DNA of 64,000 bases from Anaerocolumna cellulosilytica (GCF_014218335.1 NZ_AP023367.1:15001-79000); one strand, 5' to 3'; shown: positions 28,201 to 36,429, counted from the first letter of the stretch. The notes: generated from the letters alone by a model not told the origin. Translations and numbers: made by a program.

Positions 28201-28472
28201 GTGATAATCGTGCCGGACTTGAGGAATTGGCAAGTAAGAGAGAAAGCCTTTCAGAGGAAATTATAGCCGCAGGGTTAGAAATTAGTCAAATAAATTATGG
28301 AATAGGTAATATTATCGGCGATTCTTACCGATATAACAATCATAGCGGTTCCAAAGAAGAAACAGAAAGAACGTCAGATTCACAGAATAAGGTTAATACA
28401 AATGCTTTATATTCTCTGGCTAAAACATTTTTAGTACATATAAAGGAAATAGAACTTGTTAACAATTTGTAA
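25203..28472 (+). CDS. Large FliK-like repeat protein (flagellar hook-length-type C-terminus)
   Basis: A 1089-residue, largely helical, glutamate- and lysine-rich protein. A recurring unit near LPVTEENI appears at least five times along the chain (NLPVTEENILKVAGSIG, DLEPTIENIYKAKFS, KLPVNDNTLWSYLDL, NIPINEENVEAVKG, ELPVTVPNLIAAGEL), suggesting tandem domains of roughly 100-200 residues. The C-terminal section (NVTVLRNTKEAGKVNIKMDS, then a segment ending EIIAAGLEISQINYGIG) resembles the Flg_hook domain of FliK. It lies directly before flagellin. It probably belongs to clostridial DUF6240-like proteins and may control hook or filament export; this is inference. ATG 25203 follows GAGGGA; an in-frame TTG lies six codons earlier. 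Confidence 0.7.
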   Translation: MNINGINTNGNLNGIQNVTTVTCKDVEAVSTDKKGMEEMSKVSSVEPSIENTYTVYDEEALKAENKDKETEPAVADEKLENSVEQMTEKDYQTIVEEGISLEKYTLEQLERMLERVKSQRNSNADGVEAAKQLLEEKAEAVNKISNYTGINKKIAQKLKEANLPVTEENILKVAGSIGMAQAALQLSDQSIRYLVKNDLEPTIENIYKAKFSTAGIVGKSGQNPDKSGLAAYSTAGSNSADILLSESEWQGLQGQLKVILENAGLNTDLESMDMAKWMIIHKLPVNDNTLWSYLDLKEVTTQVNEEELLDKSIDALSQGKSPKTVSLSRKAELKVNKLIKAVDTISDKAIETVVKKREDSIQNISIKELYGAQQGLKEADSQKAEVLETSKTKAANDFDIKTIIVRRQLEEIRLKMTVEAGGKLLKKGFQLDTDSLSKVIDGLKEIEDQYYKNLLEESKVEVNTANTELLKNSLEGVEELKSMPSYILGSTLHNKNLETVNSLLSEGSNSKRVLANQTYEALMTRPRADMGDSIQKAFRNVDDILKDLDMETTQANERAVRILGYNNIPINEENVEAVKGYDAQVNYLMKNFHPAVAVELIRNGINPLNMPIEELNQQIDTVRNEIGVSDEEKYSRYLWKLEKNNEITEDEKKTCIGIYRLLNTVEKSDGAAVGAVIKAEQNITMKSLLTAVRSKKAGGMDEVINDSYGELEKLTFSRERITDQINSSFSAYSSEELSGYEENKKQYIDYLVKDIMENITPDKLMESGNADALLDMSIEKLHEMLTQKEELSSTDYAYLESKTEEFKNLIGNREASTKLLNNYELPVTVPNLIAAGELLGKGKTAFTQWKEYARDEMLQTDDTGKRELLKNTNLDINSISDSLTDAMSEPETIKNQYQVIEQSMNEILDSFYSNPLITSSDVNTLQRISYGMSFLSKMATKESYEIPLAVGDNITNVNVTVLRNTKEAGKVNIKMDSEILGNVGVNISIKDNKVNALLTCDNRAGLEELASKRESLSEEIIAAGLEISQINYGIGNIIGDSYRYNNHSGSKEETERTSDSQNKVNTNALYSLAKTFLVHIKEIELVNNL

Positions 28473-28492
28473 GACTACTAGATTTAGTCAAT

Positions 28493-28617
28493 TGCGAAAC
28501 AGTCATTCTATTTATGATGGAACTGTTAAAATCAACAAAAGTGAACTGCAATTTGTGGCATGTCACCTTAATTTTTGAAATTTTAACTATTTCATAATGA
28601 GATGAAAGGGTTTCGCA
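28493..28617 (+). promoter_or_regulatory. Nested structured leader upstream of flagellin
   Basis: Three nested perfect stems: TGCGAAAC (28493-28500) with GTTTCGCA (28610-28617), GTTAAAAT (28525-28532) with ATTTTAAC (28580-28587), and GTGA (28541-28544) with TCAC (28563-28566). The structure ends 36 nt before the flagellin ATG. A regulatory or stabilising leader is plausible; no known class is recognised. Confidence 0.5.
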
Positions 28618-28653
28618 TACACCTAATTAATAAGAAAGGAACATAGGAAAAGA

Positions 28654-30078
28654 ATGAGAATTAATCATAATATTTCAGCATTAAAAGCAAACAATCAGTT
28701 AGGAAGAACAAATAACGCTCTGGATAAAAGTTTAGAGAAATTATCCTCCGGTTATCGTATTAATAGAGCAGCAGATGATGCAGCCGGTATGGCAATCTCC
28801 CAAAAGATGAAAACACAAATCGCTGGTCTGGAGCAGGCATCCAGAAATGCTTCCGATGGTATCTCCATTATACAAACAGCAGAAGGAGCATTAACGGAGG
28901 TTAACTCCATGTTGCAAAGAATGAGAGAACTATCTGTACAGGCTGCCAATGGTACCAACACTACAGATGACAGAAAGTCCATACAGTCAGAAATCGACCA
29001 GTTAAAAGAAGAAATTCAAAGAATTTCAGATACGACTGAGTTTAATACAAAAACGTTATTGGACGGCAACATTGATAAAAAATCTTATACCAATTCGACA
29101 GCAGCTAAATTAGTTTCCTTATCGGATGCTATCTCAAGCGGTGAGTATACTATCGTAGTGGGTACACCACCAAAAAAAGCGAGTGAAATAGGAACGGATA
29201 TTGATGAAACTAAATTCCCGGCAGCTAGTGGAAGTACCGTATCCGGTAAGCTTAATATTAATGGTGTAGAAGTAGAGATAGCAGTGGGCGAATCCTTTGA
29301 CGAAGTATTTGAAAAAATACGTGAAGCCGGTGAAATTGCCAATGTAAATGTGTTTACAGTGGATGCTGCGGGTGATCCTTGTGATATAAATGATACAGGA
29401 GCCAGAATTGCCTTTGAAACCAAGGGTTATGGTTCTGACCAGAAAGTTGCAGTTTATTGTGATGACAATAACTTAAAGTCAGCTCTTGGATTAACAACTA
29501 CCACAAAGACGTTGGGTGTTGATGCTAAGGTAACACTCGGAAATGGTTTTACTACCACAGCTACAGTAACATCATCTGGTAATTTAGTAAAAGTGACAGA
29601 TACGAATGGTTTTGAAATGGTATTTGATGTAGCGGAAAGTGCAGCAGCAGGCAATTCAGTTACGGTTACTGTTCTGGATGCAGGTCCAATGAAACTTCAA
29701 ATTGGTGCTAATGAAAATCAGACTATGGATGTAAGAATACCTAAAGTGAATCCGGTTACCCTTGGTATCGACCTAGTTAATATATGTACAGAAGAAGGAG
29801 CCCAAGCAGCTATTACAAGTTTTGATAACGCCAATAATCAGGTTAGTGCAATTCGTGCCAAATTGGGTGCTTATCAGAACCGTTTGGAGCATTCTATTTC
29901 TAACTTGGATACAACAGCTGAAAATATGACAGAGGCCTTGTCACGTATTGAAGACGTAGATATGGCAAAAGAGATGGCTACTTACACCCAGAAAAATGTT
30001 TTAGCACAGGCCGGCACCTCCATGCTGGCGCAGGCGAACCAAAGACCACAAACTGTTTTAACTTTATTACAGAGCTAA
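28654..30078 (+). CDS. hag: Flagellin
   Basis: A 474-residue flagellin, the filament subunit. The conserved D0/D1 N-terminus (MRINHNISALKANNQLGR, KLSSGYRINRAADDAAGMAI, NASDGISIIQTAEGAL) and the C-terminal D1/D0 (RLEHSISNLDTTAENMTEA, LSRIEDVDMAKEMATYT, and QRPQTVLTLLQS) frame a variable centre of about 230 residues (roughly 150-380). The centre contains a FlgE/flagellin-hypervariable-like stretch (SGKLNINGVEVEIAVGESFD) that would be surface-exposed. It is followed by a hairpin and then fliS, its chaperone. AGAAAGGAAC precedes the ATG. Confidence 0.97.
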   Translation: MRINHNISALKANNQLGRTNNALDKSLEKLSSGYRINRAADDAAGMAISQKMKTQIAGLEQASRNASDGISIIQTAEGALTEVNSMLQRMRELSVQAANGTNTTDDRKSIQSEIDQLKEEIQRISDTTEFNTKTLLDGNIDKKSYTNSTAAKLVSLSDAISSGEYTIVVGTPPKKASEIGTDIDETKFPAASGSTVSGKLNINGVEVEIAVGESFDEVFEKIREAGEIANVNVFTVDAAGDPCDINDTGARIAFETKGYGSDQKVAVYCDDNNLKSALGLTTTTKTLGVDAKVTLGNGFTTTATVTSSGNLVKVTDTNGFEMVFDVAESAAAGNSVTVTVLDAGPMKLQIGANENQTMDVRIPKVNPVTLGIDLVNICTEEGAQAAITSFDNANNQVSAIRAKLGAYQNRLEHSISNLDTTAENMTEALSRIEDVDMAKEMATYTQKNVLAQAGTSMLAQANQRPQTVLTLLQS

Positions 30079-30083
30079 GCTTA

Positions 30084-30113
30084 TTAGGCAGGTCTTTTAA
30101 ATGACCTGCCTAA
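30084..30113 (+). terminator. Strong hairpin after flagellin
   Basis: The 11-bp perfect arms TTAGGCAGGTC (30084-30094) and GACCTGCCTAA (30103-30113) are followed by AAAG rather than T's. It may protect the abundant flagellin mRNA or act as a weak terminator. A second stem, GGTTGAAG/CTTCAACC, lies at 30141-30160 just before the fliS element. Confidence 0.6.
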
Positions 30114-30162
30114 AGCCGTACTTGAATAATTGTGATAAAAGGTTGAAGAAAACTTCAACCCC

Positions 30163-30204
30163 TTGATTTGTACGCGACTAAAAGGTCGCAGATGGGAGCG
30201 AAAC
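30163..30204 (+). promoter_or_regulatory. Recurrent RBS-hairpin element, copy before fliS
   Basis: TTGATTTGT (30163-30171), stem GCGAC (30174-30178) / GTCGC (30185-30189), AGATGGGAG (30190-30198), six bases, then ATG. Nearly identical to the copy at 44551 except for one loop base, which shifts the frame of the 5' part and argues against it being coding. Confidence 0.65.
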
Positions 30205-30684
30205 ATGGATAAAGAGCTAGCCAAAACCTTTGCTACCAGAGTAACACAGGCAAATCGTACAGAGTTGGTGGTAATTATGTATGAGGTAATACTGTCTGAT
30301 CTAAAAGCGGCAAAGGAGAACTATGATAAAGGAGATGTAGAGCAATTTATCCAGGAAGTAAAGCATGGTCAAAAATTCTTGAGTGAATTAATGGCTACGC
30401 TTAATTATCAGCAGGAGATTGCACATGACCTTATGAGTCTATACATATATGTTAATAAAGCGCTTGTTACAGCTATTTTTAAGAAATCATCGGATTCATT
30501 AGCGGAAGCGGAATCTATATTAAAGATACTGTTGCAGGGATTTGGAGAAATTAGTAAACAAGACAAAACCGGACCTGTTATGAAAAATACCCAGCAGGTA
30601 TATGCCGGACTTACATATGGTAAAGGTGTTCTTAATGAGACTTTTGTCGATCCAAACCAGCAGAGCAGAGGCTTTAAAGCATAA
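30205..30684 (+). CDS. fliS: Flagellar export chaperone FliS
   Basis: A 159-residue FliS, the cytoplasmic chaperone that binds the flagellin C-terminal D0 region and delivers it to the export apparatus. The family signature is clear: LVVIMYEVILSDLKAAKENYDKG, LSELMATLNYQQEIAHDLMSLYIY, and the four-helix pattern with NKALVTAIFKKS. The ATG at 30205 is chosen over an upstream in-frame TTG because the intervening bases form the recurrent hairpin element and AGATGGGAG gives a proper ribosome site. The C-terminal QQSRGFKA extends slightly beyond the helix bundle. Confidence 0.95.
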   Translation: MDKELAKTFATRVTQANRTELVVIMYEVILSDLKAAKENYDKGDVEQFIQEVKHGQKFLSELMATLNYQQEIAHDLMSLYIYVNKALVTAIFKKSSDSLAEAESILKILLQGFGEISKQDKTGPVMKNTQQVYAGLTYGKGVLNETFVDPNQQSRGFKA

Positions 30685-30711
30685 AAATATTCATAAACAA
30701 ATAGTAAAAGG

Positions 30712-30762
30712 AAACCGTCTGGTACAGAAGGAAATGAAGGCTGTACCAGACGGTTTTTTATA
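30712..30762. terminator. Bidirectional terminator between fliS and the LacI-type gene
   Basis: Perfect arms AAACCGTCTGGTACAG and CTGTACCAGACGGTTT enclose a short loop and are followed by TTTT. Confidence 0.85.
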
Positions 30763-30768
30763 ATTATA

Positions 30769-31767
30769 CTATTGAGTCTTACACATTCCGGTTGATTGGC
30801 GCTTTATAAATTTTGCTCGAAGCAGTAATTTGCTGATAGTTACATTGTGTATCAGACCATCCAATAAAAGAAATGCACTTTTTCCTAAATCAATACGATC
30901 TTGACGTATAGTAGTTAAAGAGGGAGTTAATTGTGCCGCAATGGGTAAATCATCAAAACCCACTACGCTTATATCTTCCGGAATTTTAAGCCCCTGCTTC
31001 ATGACTTCTGCGATAACTCCGGAGGCAATTAAATCACTGGCACAGATAATTGCAGTTGCACCATTTTCTAGGAATTTAGGTACATGGTACTTGGCACAGT
31101 CCGGTACATAATATCCATATTCAATTAATTCTTCCAAAGGGTTCAAATCATGCTTGGCCATACTGCCTACAAAGGCCTGGTAACGTTGTTCCGATACCAT
31201 GGAATTCTTAGAACCGTTTAAAAAGGCAATGCGGGTGTGTCCAAGGCTCTTTAAGTGATCCACTGCAAGATCAATGCCTTCATAACTGTCGGTTCCTACA
31301 TAACCAACATGATTGTTGCGTTCTATATAATTATCCAGCAGTACAGTAGGTACACTTGTTTTATTTAATTGCTTTACCCAATCATCGTGGAGGGTAAAGC
31401 CGAGTAAAAAAGCACCGCTGTATCCGTTCTTTAACATATAAGTATCAAACTTTTCGGCGGTCTGCATGGTAAGATTTGAGGGAACAACGGAAACATCCCA
31501 ATGCCTTCTTGCGGCAGAAAGTTTAAAGCCTACAATTATCTCATATCCGAACTGGTCTATGTTTTCATAATCCATATTTTCGATTAAGATACATACTTTG
31601 CGGTTTCCGGTTGTTTTCATCTTCTTGGACGCATAGCCCATCTCAACTGCGGTATCTAGTACGAGTTGCCGCATCTGGTCACTAATATCGCTGGCACCGT
31701 TTAATCCTTTGGATACAGTACTGACAGCGATACCCAGTTTATCGGCGATATCTTTAATCGTTGCCAT
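30769..31767 (-). CDS. LacI/GalR-family repressor of the maltodextrin operon
   Basis: A 332-residue regulator. The N-terminal helix-turn-helix and hinge read MATIKDIADKLGIAVSTVSK, then LNGASDISDQMRQLVLDTA. A periplasmic-binding-type effector domain follows from about residue 60, with GYVGTDSYEGIDLAVDHLKS, RIAFLNGSKNS and SVVGFDDLPIA. It is divergently arranged to malQ. Palindromic ATTTTCGAAAAT-type sites occur both in its own leader and directly after the malQ -10, so it probably represses itself and the maltodextrin genes, with a maltodextrin as inducer by inference. AGGAGG precedes the ATG. Confidence 0.9.
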   Translation of the reverse strand: MATIKDIADKLGIAVSTVSKGLNGASDISDQMRQLVLDTAVEMGYASKKMKTTGNRKVCILIENMDYENIDQFGYEIIVGFKLSAARRHWDVSVVPSNLTMQTAEKFDTYMLKNGYSGAFLLGFTLHDDWVKQLNKTSVPTVLLDNYIERNNHVGYVGTDSYEGIDLAVDHLKSLGHTRIAFLNGSKNSMVSEQRYQAFVGSMAKHDLNPLEELIEYGYYVPDCAKYHVPKFLENGATAIICASDLIASGVIAEVMKQGLKIPEDISVVGFDDLPIAAQLTPSLTTIRQDRIDLGKSAFLLLDGLIHNVTISKLLLRAKFIKRQSTGMCKTQ

Positions 31768-31787
31768 GGAAAATCCTCCTTAGAAAA

Positions 31788-31858
31788 AATTCGAAAATTG
31801 ACTTGATGGTCTACTCTCTCATAAAAACCAGTATAACCCTAATACTTTGGGTTTTCAA
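31788..31858 (-). promoter_or_regulatory. Promoter and operator of the LacI-type gene
   Basis: Read on the minus strand: TTGAAA (31853-31858), a 17-bp spacer, and TATACT (31830-31835). The operator-like ATTTTCGAA lies downstream at about 31791-31799, inside the leader, consistent with autorepression. Confidence 0.6.
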
Positions 31859-32061
31859 TATCTCATTTGGAATTTGAACAATATAACATATTTCACTGGA
31901 TAGGAAAATGGTTTTTTGTCTAATTTTCTTAATAATTTAGTTGTTTTCAGAATGGTTTATTAATACGTGGCGAAATAGGAGGCATATATGGGGTTTAATA
32001 CTCTTATTATTTTACATATTCTTATAAAATCCACATAAAACAAAGTACAAATAAAAGAGTA

Positions 32062-32073
32062 ATTTCGAAAACT
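32062..32073. promoter_or_regulatory. Additional LacI-type operator-like half site
   Basis: ATTTCGAAAACT, matching the core TTTCGAAAA of the operators at 31791 and 32261. Its position about 160 bp upstream of the malQ promoter would allow looping between sites. Rest of the 31859-32223 stretch shows nothing else convincing. Confidence 0.4.
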
Positions 32074-32223
32074 ATATAAAACTAAGATAAAACATGAGAT
32101 AAACTTTGATTTTTATTTGAAGCAACAGTAAAAATTATCCTTAATAATAGTAATTAATAGACAAATATGTATTTGAAATATAGTTTTAACTATAAAAAAC
32201 TGCTATATATTTAGAAAAAATAT

Positions 32224-32252
32224 TTGACAAAACAAATTTTTCCTGTTATCCT
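32224..32252 (+). promoter_or_regulatory. Promoter of the maltodextrin operon
   Basis: TTGACA (32224-32229), a 17-bp spacer, and TATCCT (32247-32252). The predicted start near 32259 falls beside the operator, leaving a 200-nt leader before malQ. Confidence 0.7.
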
Positions 32253-32260
32253 AAATGTAG

Positions 32261-32282
32261 ATTTTCGAAAATTATCGAAAAC
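32261..32282. promoter_or_regulatory. Operator overlapping the malQ transcription start
   Basis: The perfect 12-bp palindrome ATTTTCGAAAAT (32261-32272) is followed by a second half-like ATTATCGAAAAC (32271-32282). The central CG palindrome is typical of LacI-family operators, and the position just after the -10 suits repression. Confidence 0.65.
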
Positions 32283-32464
32283 AATACATAAAATCAATTG
32301 ATTATTAAAATAGAACTTATGATAATTGATGGAGATTTTGTTAATTATAGTAGAAACCGGGTATGCAAGATAATATCTTTAACTAATATTCTTAGGAAAA
32401 GCTGTGTCTAAAATTTTTGAGTTGTATTTTTAGAAAAATATAAAAGAGAGCTGGAACAATAACT

Positions 32465-33961
32465 ATGAATGAGAAACAACGTTTAGAAAGAGGGGCAGGA
32501 ATACTTTTGCCTGTCAGCTCGATACCATCTCCCTATGGCATTGGTACCTTTGGACGTGAAGCTTATAATTTTGTAGACTTCTTAAAAAATGCAGGATGTA
32601 TTTACTGGCAAGTTTTACCTGTTGGTCCAACCAGTTATGGGGATAGTCCGTATCAATCTTTTTCAGCCTTTGCAGGCAATCCGTATTTTATAGATTTAGA
32701 GGTACTGATAGAAGAAGGATTGCTTACCCGGGATGAGGTTATTAACTATGTTTGGATGGATACAGCAGATACTGTGGATTATGCCAAATTATACAATAAT
32801 CGGTTTACCGTGTTAAAGAAGGCTTTTATAAGGAGTAAACATACTGAACAACCTGATTTTCTTATTTTTTGCAGGGAGAATGCTTTCTGGTTAAAGGATT
32901 ATAGTCTTTATATGGCAATAAAAGAGCATTTTAACAGTGTAGAATGGTTGTTATGGGAAGAAGACATACGGAATAGAACAGAGGACTCGGTTCAGTATTT
33001 TTCGGAATTACTTAAGAAGGAAGTAGACTTCTGGACATTTCTACAGTATAAATTCCGAGCGCAATGGAATAAATTAAAAAGCTATGCAAATAGTAATGGA
33101 ATCTCCATAATCGGGGATATTCCATTATATGTTGCTCTTGATAGTTCTGATGTATGGGTTCACGGTGATTTATTCGAGCTGGATGAACGGAAAAGGCCAA
33201 TACATGTAGCAGGTGTACCCCCGGATGTATTTTCAAATGAAGGACAGCGTTGGGGAAATCCCTTGTATCAATGGAAGGTTATGGAGCGTGATGGGTTTTC
33301 GTGGTGGAGAGAGAGAATAAAGCATGTTGCGTCCTTATATGATATCATACGGATTGATCATTTTATAGGTATGGTAAATTACTACTCCATTCCGGCTGAT
33401 TGTACTACAGCGGTTAATGGAGAATGGAGACAAGGACCCGGAAGAAAATTGATGAATGCCATAAAGGAATCCATTGGTACGGCAAAAATTATTGCAGAAG
33501 ATTTAGGGGTGCTCACAAAGAAAGTAAAGACTCTGCTAAAAGCTACCGGTTATCCTGGTATGAAAATACTGGAGTTTGGACTTGATGGTCCTGCGAACAA
33601 TGATTATCTGCCGCATAACTATTCCACACCTAATATAGTGGTTTATACCGGTACACATGATAATGAAACCCTTACCGGTTATCTAAAGAAAAAATCAAAA
33701 AAAGAAATGCAGTATATTTGCAGCTACTTTAATGTTAATTCCAAAAATAAGCTGACAGACGGAATCATTAGAAGTTTGTATAGCAGTATAGCAGATGTGG
33801 CTATTATACAGATGCAAGATTTATTAAAACTAGATAATAAGGCAAGAATGAACTTTCCTTCAACAGTAGGAGATAACTGGAAGTGGAGGCTCTTAACATC
33901 TCAATATGAGGAGATTGATACAAGCTTTTTATTGGAACTTGGAAAGCTTTACAGGAGATAG
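32465..33961 (+). CDS. malQ: 4-alpha-glucanotransferase (amylomaltase, GH77)
   Basis: A 498-residue GH77 enzyme that transfers maltosyl and longer glucan units between maltodextrins, releasing glucose. Family segments are ERGAGILLPVSSIPSPYGIG, SYGDSPYQSFSAFAGNPY, GDIPLYVALDSSDVWVH, nucleophile Asp in DIIRIDHFIGMV, acid Glu in KIIAEDLGVLT, and YTGTHDNETLTGY. No signal peptide, so cytoplasmic. It is the first gene of the operon, 35 bp before the phosphorylase gene; together they convert imported maltodextrins to glucose and glucose-1-phosphate. Confidence 0.95.
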   Translation: MNEKQRLERGAGILLPVSSIPSPYGIGTFGREAYNFVDFLKNAGCIYWQVLPVGPTSYGDSPYQSFSAFAGNPYFIDLEVLIEEGLLTRDEVINYVWMDTADTVDYAKLYNNRFTVLKKAFIRSKHTEQPDFLIFCRENAFWLKDYSLYMAIKEHFNSVEWLLWEEDIRNRTEDSVQYFSELLKKEVDFWTFLQYKFRAQWNKLKSYANSNGISIIGDIPLYVALDSSDVWVHGDLFELDERKRPIHVAGVPPDVFSNEGQRWGNPLYQWKVMERDGFSWWRERIKHVASLYDIIRIDHFIGMVNYYSIPADCTTAVNGEWRQGPGRKLMNAIKESIGTAKIIAEDLGVLTKKVKTLLKATGYPGMKILEFGLDGPANNDYLPHNYSTPNIVVYTGTHDNETLTGYLKKKSKKEMQYICSYFNVNSKNKLTDGIIRSLYSSIADVAIIQMQDLLKLDNKARMNFPSTVGDNWKWRLLTSQYEEIDTSFLLELGKLYRR

Positions 33962-33996
33962 ATAGTATATCAAAAAAATAGATAGAAGGAGGAACC

Positions 33997-36336
33997 ATGG
34001 AAAATCATTTTAAAACCAATGTAATAGACCTGCTAAAACTGGATTATGGAAAATCAATAAAAGAAGCAACAACGATGGAGTTATATTACGCCGTTTCAAA
34101 AGCTGCTATGTTGTCACTGGAAAAGGAATGGGGGTTAAACCGGAGTAACAAAAAGGTATGTTATTTTTCTGCTGAATTTTTGGTAGGTAGGTTGATTTAC
34201 AGTAATCTGTTAAACTGCGGTTTGTTTCATCCATTTGCGGAGCTTATGAGTGAGCACAACTTAGATATTCGTTTATTTGAGGATATTGACGATGCGGCCT
34301 TAGGCAACGGAGGACTTGGAAGGCTGGCCGCCTGTTTTCTGGATTCGGGTGCTACCGTTGGGATAACATTAAACGGATATGGGATTCGCTATAAATACGG
34401 TCTCTTTAAACAGTATTTTGAAGATGGATTCCAGAAAGAAACTGCGGATGACTGGCAAAACTTTGGAGATCCCTGGTCTGTGCGAAGGGAGGAGGAAAAG
34501 GTCAAGATTGTCTTTAAAAACCAGATGGTTTATGCGGTACCATATGATACACCCGTAATCGGGTATAGCAAAAATACAGTAAATACTTTAAGACTATGGC
34601 AGGCAGAGCCTTTAGAAAGCTTTAATTTTGAGTTGTTTAATGAGCAAAAGTATGATAAGGCAGTTAAGAAGAAGAATGAAGCAGAAGCGATATCAAGTAT
34701 TCTCTACCCGAATGACTCCACGGATGCCGGTAAAAAATTAAGATTAAAACAACAGTATTTCTTTGCGTCAGCCTCCTTACAGGATTTGTTTAACCGTTAT
34801 CGAAAAAATTTCGGTCATGATTTTAGTGGCTTTCCCAATGAATATGCAATCCAGTTAAATGACACCCACCCGGTGGTGGCAATTCCTGAGTTTATCAGAC
34901 TTTTAATGGAGGAGGAACACTTTACCTTTGCAAAAGCGTTTCGTTTGGCAAAAGTAACCTTTGCCTATACCAATCACACGGTTATGGCAGAGGCTTTGGA
35001 GAAGTGGAGTATCTCTTTATTCAGAGCCGTAATTCCCCAAGTTTATAAGTATGTGGTGATGCTTCAAAAAGCCCTCTTAAAGGAATTAAAAACGCGTGGA
35101 ATAGCGGATGCAGAAAAACAAGCCCCTTTTATGATTATAGATAAGGGACTGATATACATGGCAAGACTTGCAGTATATGCAAGTCATTCTACCAACGGAG
35201 TTGCAAAACTTCATACAGAGATTTTAAAGCAGGAGGTTTTTAAGGAGTGGTTTGAAATTTATCCGGAGAGGTTTCATAACAAAACCAATGGAATTACCCA
35301 GCGCAGATGGTTGGCCCTTGCAAATATGGAACTTGCGGGCTTTATATCTGATAAAATCGGTAATGCCTGGATGACTGATTTAGATAAGTTAAAGGAGCTA
35401 GAACGCTTTCAAGAAGATAAGACCGCTATAAAGCAATTTGACGAAATCAAGAAGATAAAGAAGACACAGCTTGCAGATTATATCTTAAAGCAGGAAGGAA
35501 TTCAAATTAATACAGATTTTATCTTCGATATACAGATAAAACGTCTCCATGAATATAAAAGACAGCTTTTAAATGCATTTTCCATAATGGACATTTACTT
35601 TGGTCTAAAGGAGGGTAGGATAAAGGAATTTTACCCGACGGTATTTATATTTGGTGGAAAGGCTGCACCGGGGTATTTCAGAGCAAAAGGAGTCATTAAA
35701 TATATTAATGAAATAGCTAAACTTATAGATTCTGACCCACAGGTAAATCAAAGGATGAAGGTTGTATTTGTATCCAATTATAACGTTTCTTATGCTGAAA
35801 AGCTCACACCCGCTGCAGATGTCTCCGAGCAGATATCCACAGCAGGTACGGAAGCCTCAGGAACTGGAAACATGAAATTTATGCTCAACGGAGCAGTGAC
35901 TCTTGGTACCTTTGACGGAGCTAATGTAGAAATCGTTGAGCAGGCCGGAGGCGAAAATAATTATATCTTTGGAGCAAGAATAGAGGACATAGAGGCTCTA
36001 AAAGATTCGTATGATTCTAATAAAATATATAAGAAAAATACACGTATTAAAAAGGTAGTAGACACTTTGATTGACGGAACTTTTGATGACGGCAAGACAG
36101 GAATGTTTAAGGAGCTTTATGAGGCTTTATTAAAAGGAGCATCCTGGCATAGCCCGGATCATTATTATCTGCTCCTTGACTTTATTCCTTACTGTGAAGA
36201 AAAGCTTAAAGTGAATAAAGCGTATTCTGATACCCTTGCATTTCGGAGACAGTGCTTTATGAATACAGCCAATGCAGGCAAATTCTCCAGTGATAGAACC
36301 ATAAAAGATTATGCAAGAGAGGTTTGGAAGGTATAG
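33997..36336 (+). CDS. malP: Maltodextrin/glycogen phosphorylase (GT35)
   Basis: A 779-residue PLP-dependent phosphorylase releasing glucose-1-phosphate from alpha-1,4-glucans. Visible are FSAEFLVGRLIYSNLLNCG, LGNGGLGRLAACFLDS, QLNDTHPVVAIPEF and the PLP-lysine block TEASGTGNMKFMLNGAVTLG, then TFDGANVEI. It is somewhat shorter than the 800-840 residues of classical glycogen phosphorylases, and its place between malQ and a maltodextrin transporter favours a maltodextrin phosphorylase. AGGAGGAACC precedes the ATG. Confidence 0.93.
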   Translation: MENHFKTNVIDLLKLDYGKSIKEATTMELYYAVSKAAMLSLEKEWGLNRSNKKVCYFSAEFLVGRLIYSNLLNCGLFHPFAELMSEHNLDIRLFEDIDDAALGNGGLGRLAACFLDSGATVGITLNGYGIRYKYGLFKQYFEDGFQKETADDWQNFGDPWSVRREEEKVKIVFKNQMVYAVPYDTPVIGYSKNTVNTLRLWQAEPLESFNFELFNEQKYDKAVKKKNEAEAISSILYPNDSTDAGKKLRLKQQYFFASASLQDLFNRYRKNFGHDFSGFPNEYAIQLNDTHPVVAIPEFIRLLMEEEHFTFAKAFRLAKVTFAYTNHTVMAEALEKWSISLFRAVIPQVYKYVVMLQKALLKELKTRGIADAEKQAPFMIIDKGLIYMARLAVYASHSTNGVAKLHTEILKQEVFKEWFEIYPERFHNKTNGITQRRWLALANMELAGFISDKIGNAWMTDLDKLKELERFQEDKTAIKQFDEIKKIKKTQLADYILKQEGIQINTDFIFDIQIKRLHEYKRQLLNAFSIMDIYFGLKEGRIKEFYPTVFIFGGKAAPGYFRAKGVIKYINEIAKLIDSDPQVNQRMKVVFVSNYNVSYAEKLTPAADVSEQISTAGTEASGTGNMKFMLNGAVTLGTFDGANVEIVEQAGGENNYIFGARIEDIEALKDSYDSNKIYKKNTRIKKVVDTLIDGTFDDGKTGMFKELYEALLKGASWHSPDHYYLLLDFIPYCEEKLKVNKAYSDTLAFRRQCFMNTANAGKFSSDRTIKDYAREVWKV

Positions 36337-36372
36337 GTTTTTTGAGAAGTGTGAATAAAAGTAAATTCACAC

Positions 36373-36429
36373 GTAAATTTGTGTCTGCGGCTCAAAGCTT
36401 GCAGGCATCGGAAAGGGCATGGTATAGAT
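36373..36429 (+). promoter_or_regulatory. RBS-hairpin element, divergent copy before malE
   Basis: AAATTTGTG (36376-36383), stem TGTCTGC (36382-36388) / GCAGGCA (36401-36407) of 7 bp, then TCGGAAAGGG and the start 12 bases later. The same 5' TTTGTG-CTGCG and 3' GAAAGGG words occur at 54562-54604. Confidence 0.5.

Noticed and set aside
30163-30204. N-terminal extension of FliS and of the 42822, 44556 and 47004 frames with a shared RRWE/HRWE-like motif
   Set aside because: The motif arises from translating the AGATGGGAG element. The 5' part is in different frames relative to ATG in the two closest copies, so conservation is at RNA level.
30163-30204. c-di-GMP or preQ1 riboswitch as explanation of the recurrent element
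   Set aside because: The element is about 42 nt and lacks the conserved words of GEMM-I and the C-rich loop and A-rich tail of preQ1-I aptamers.
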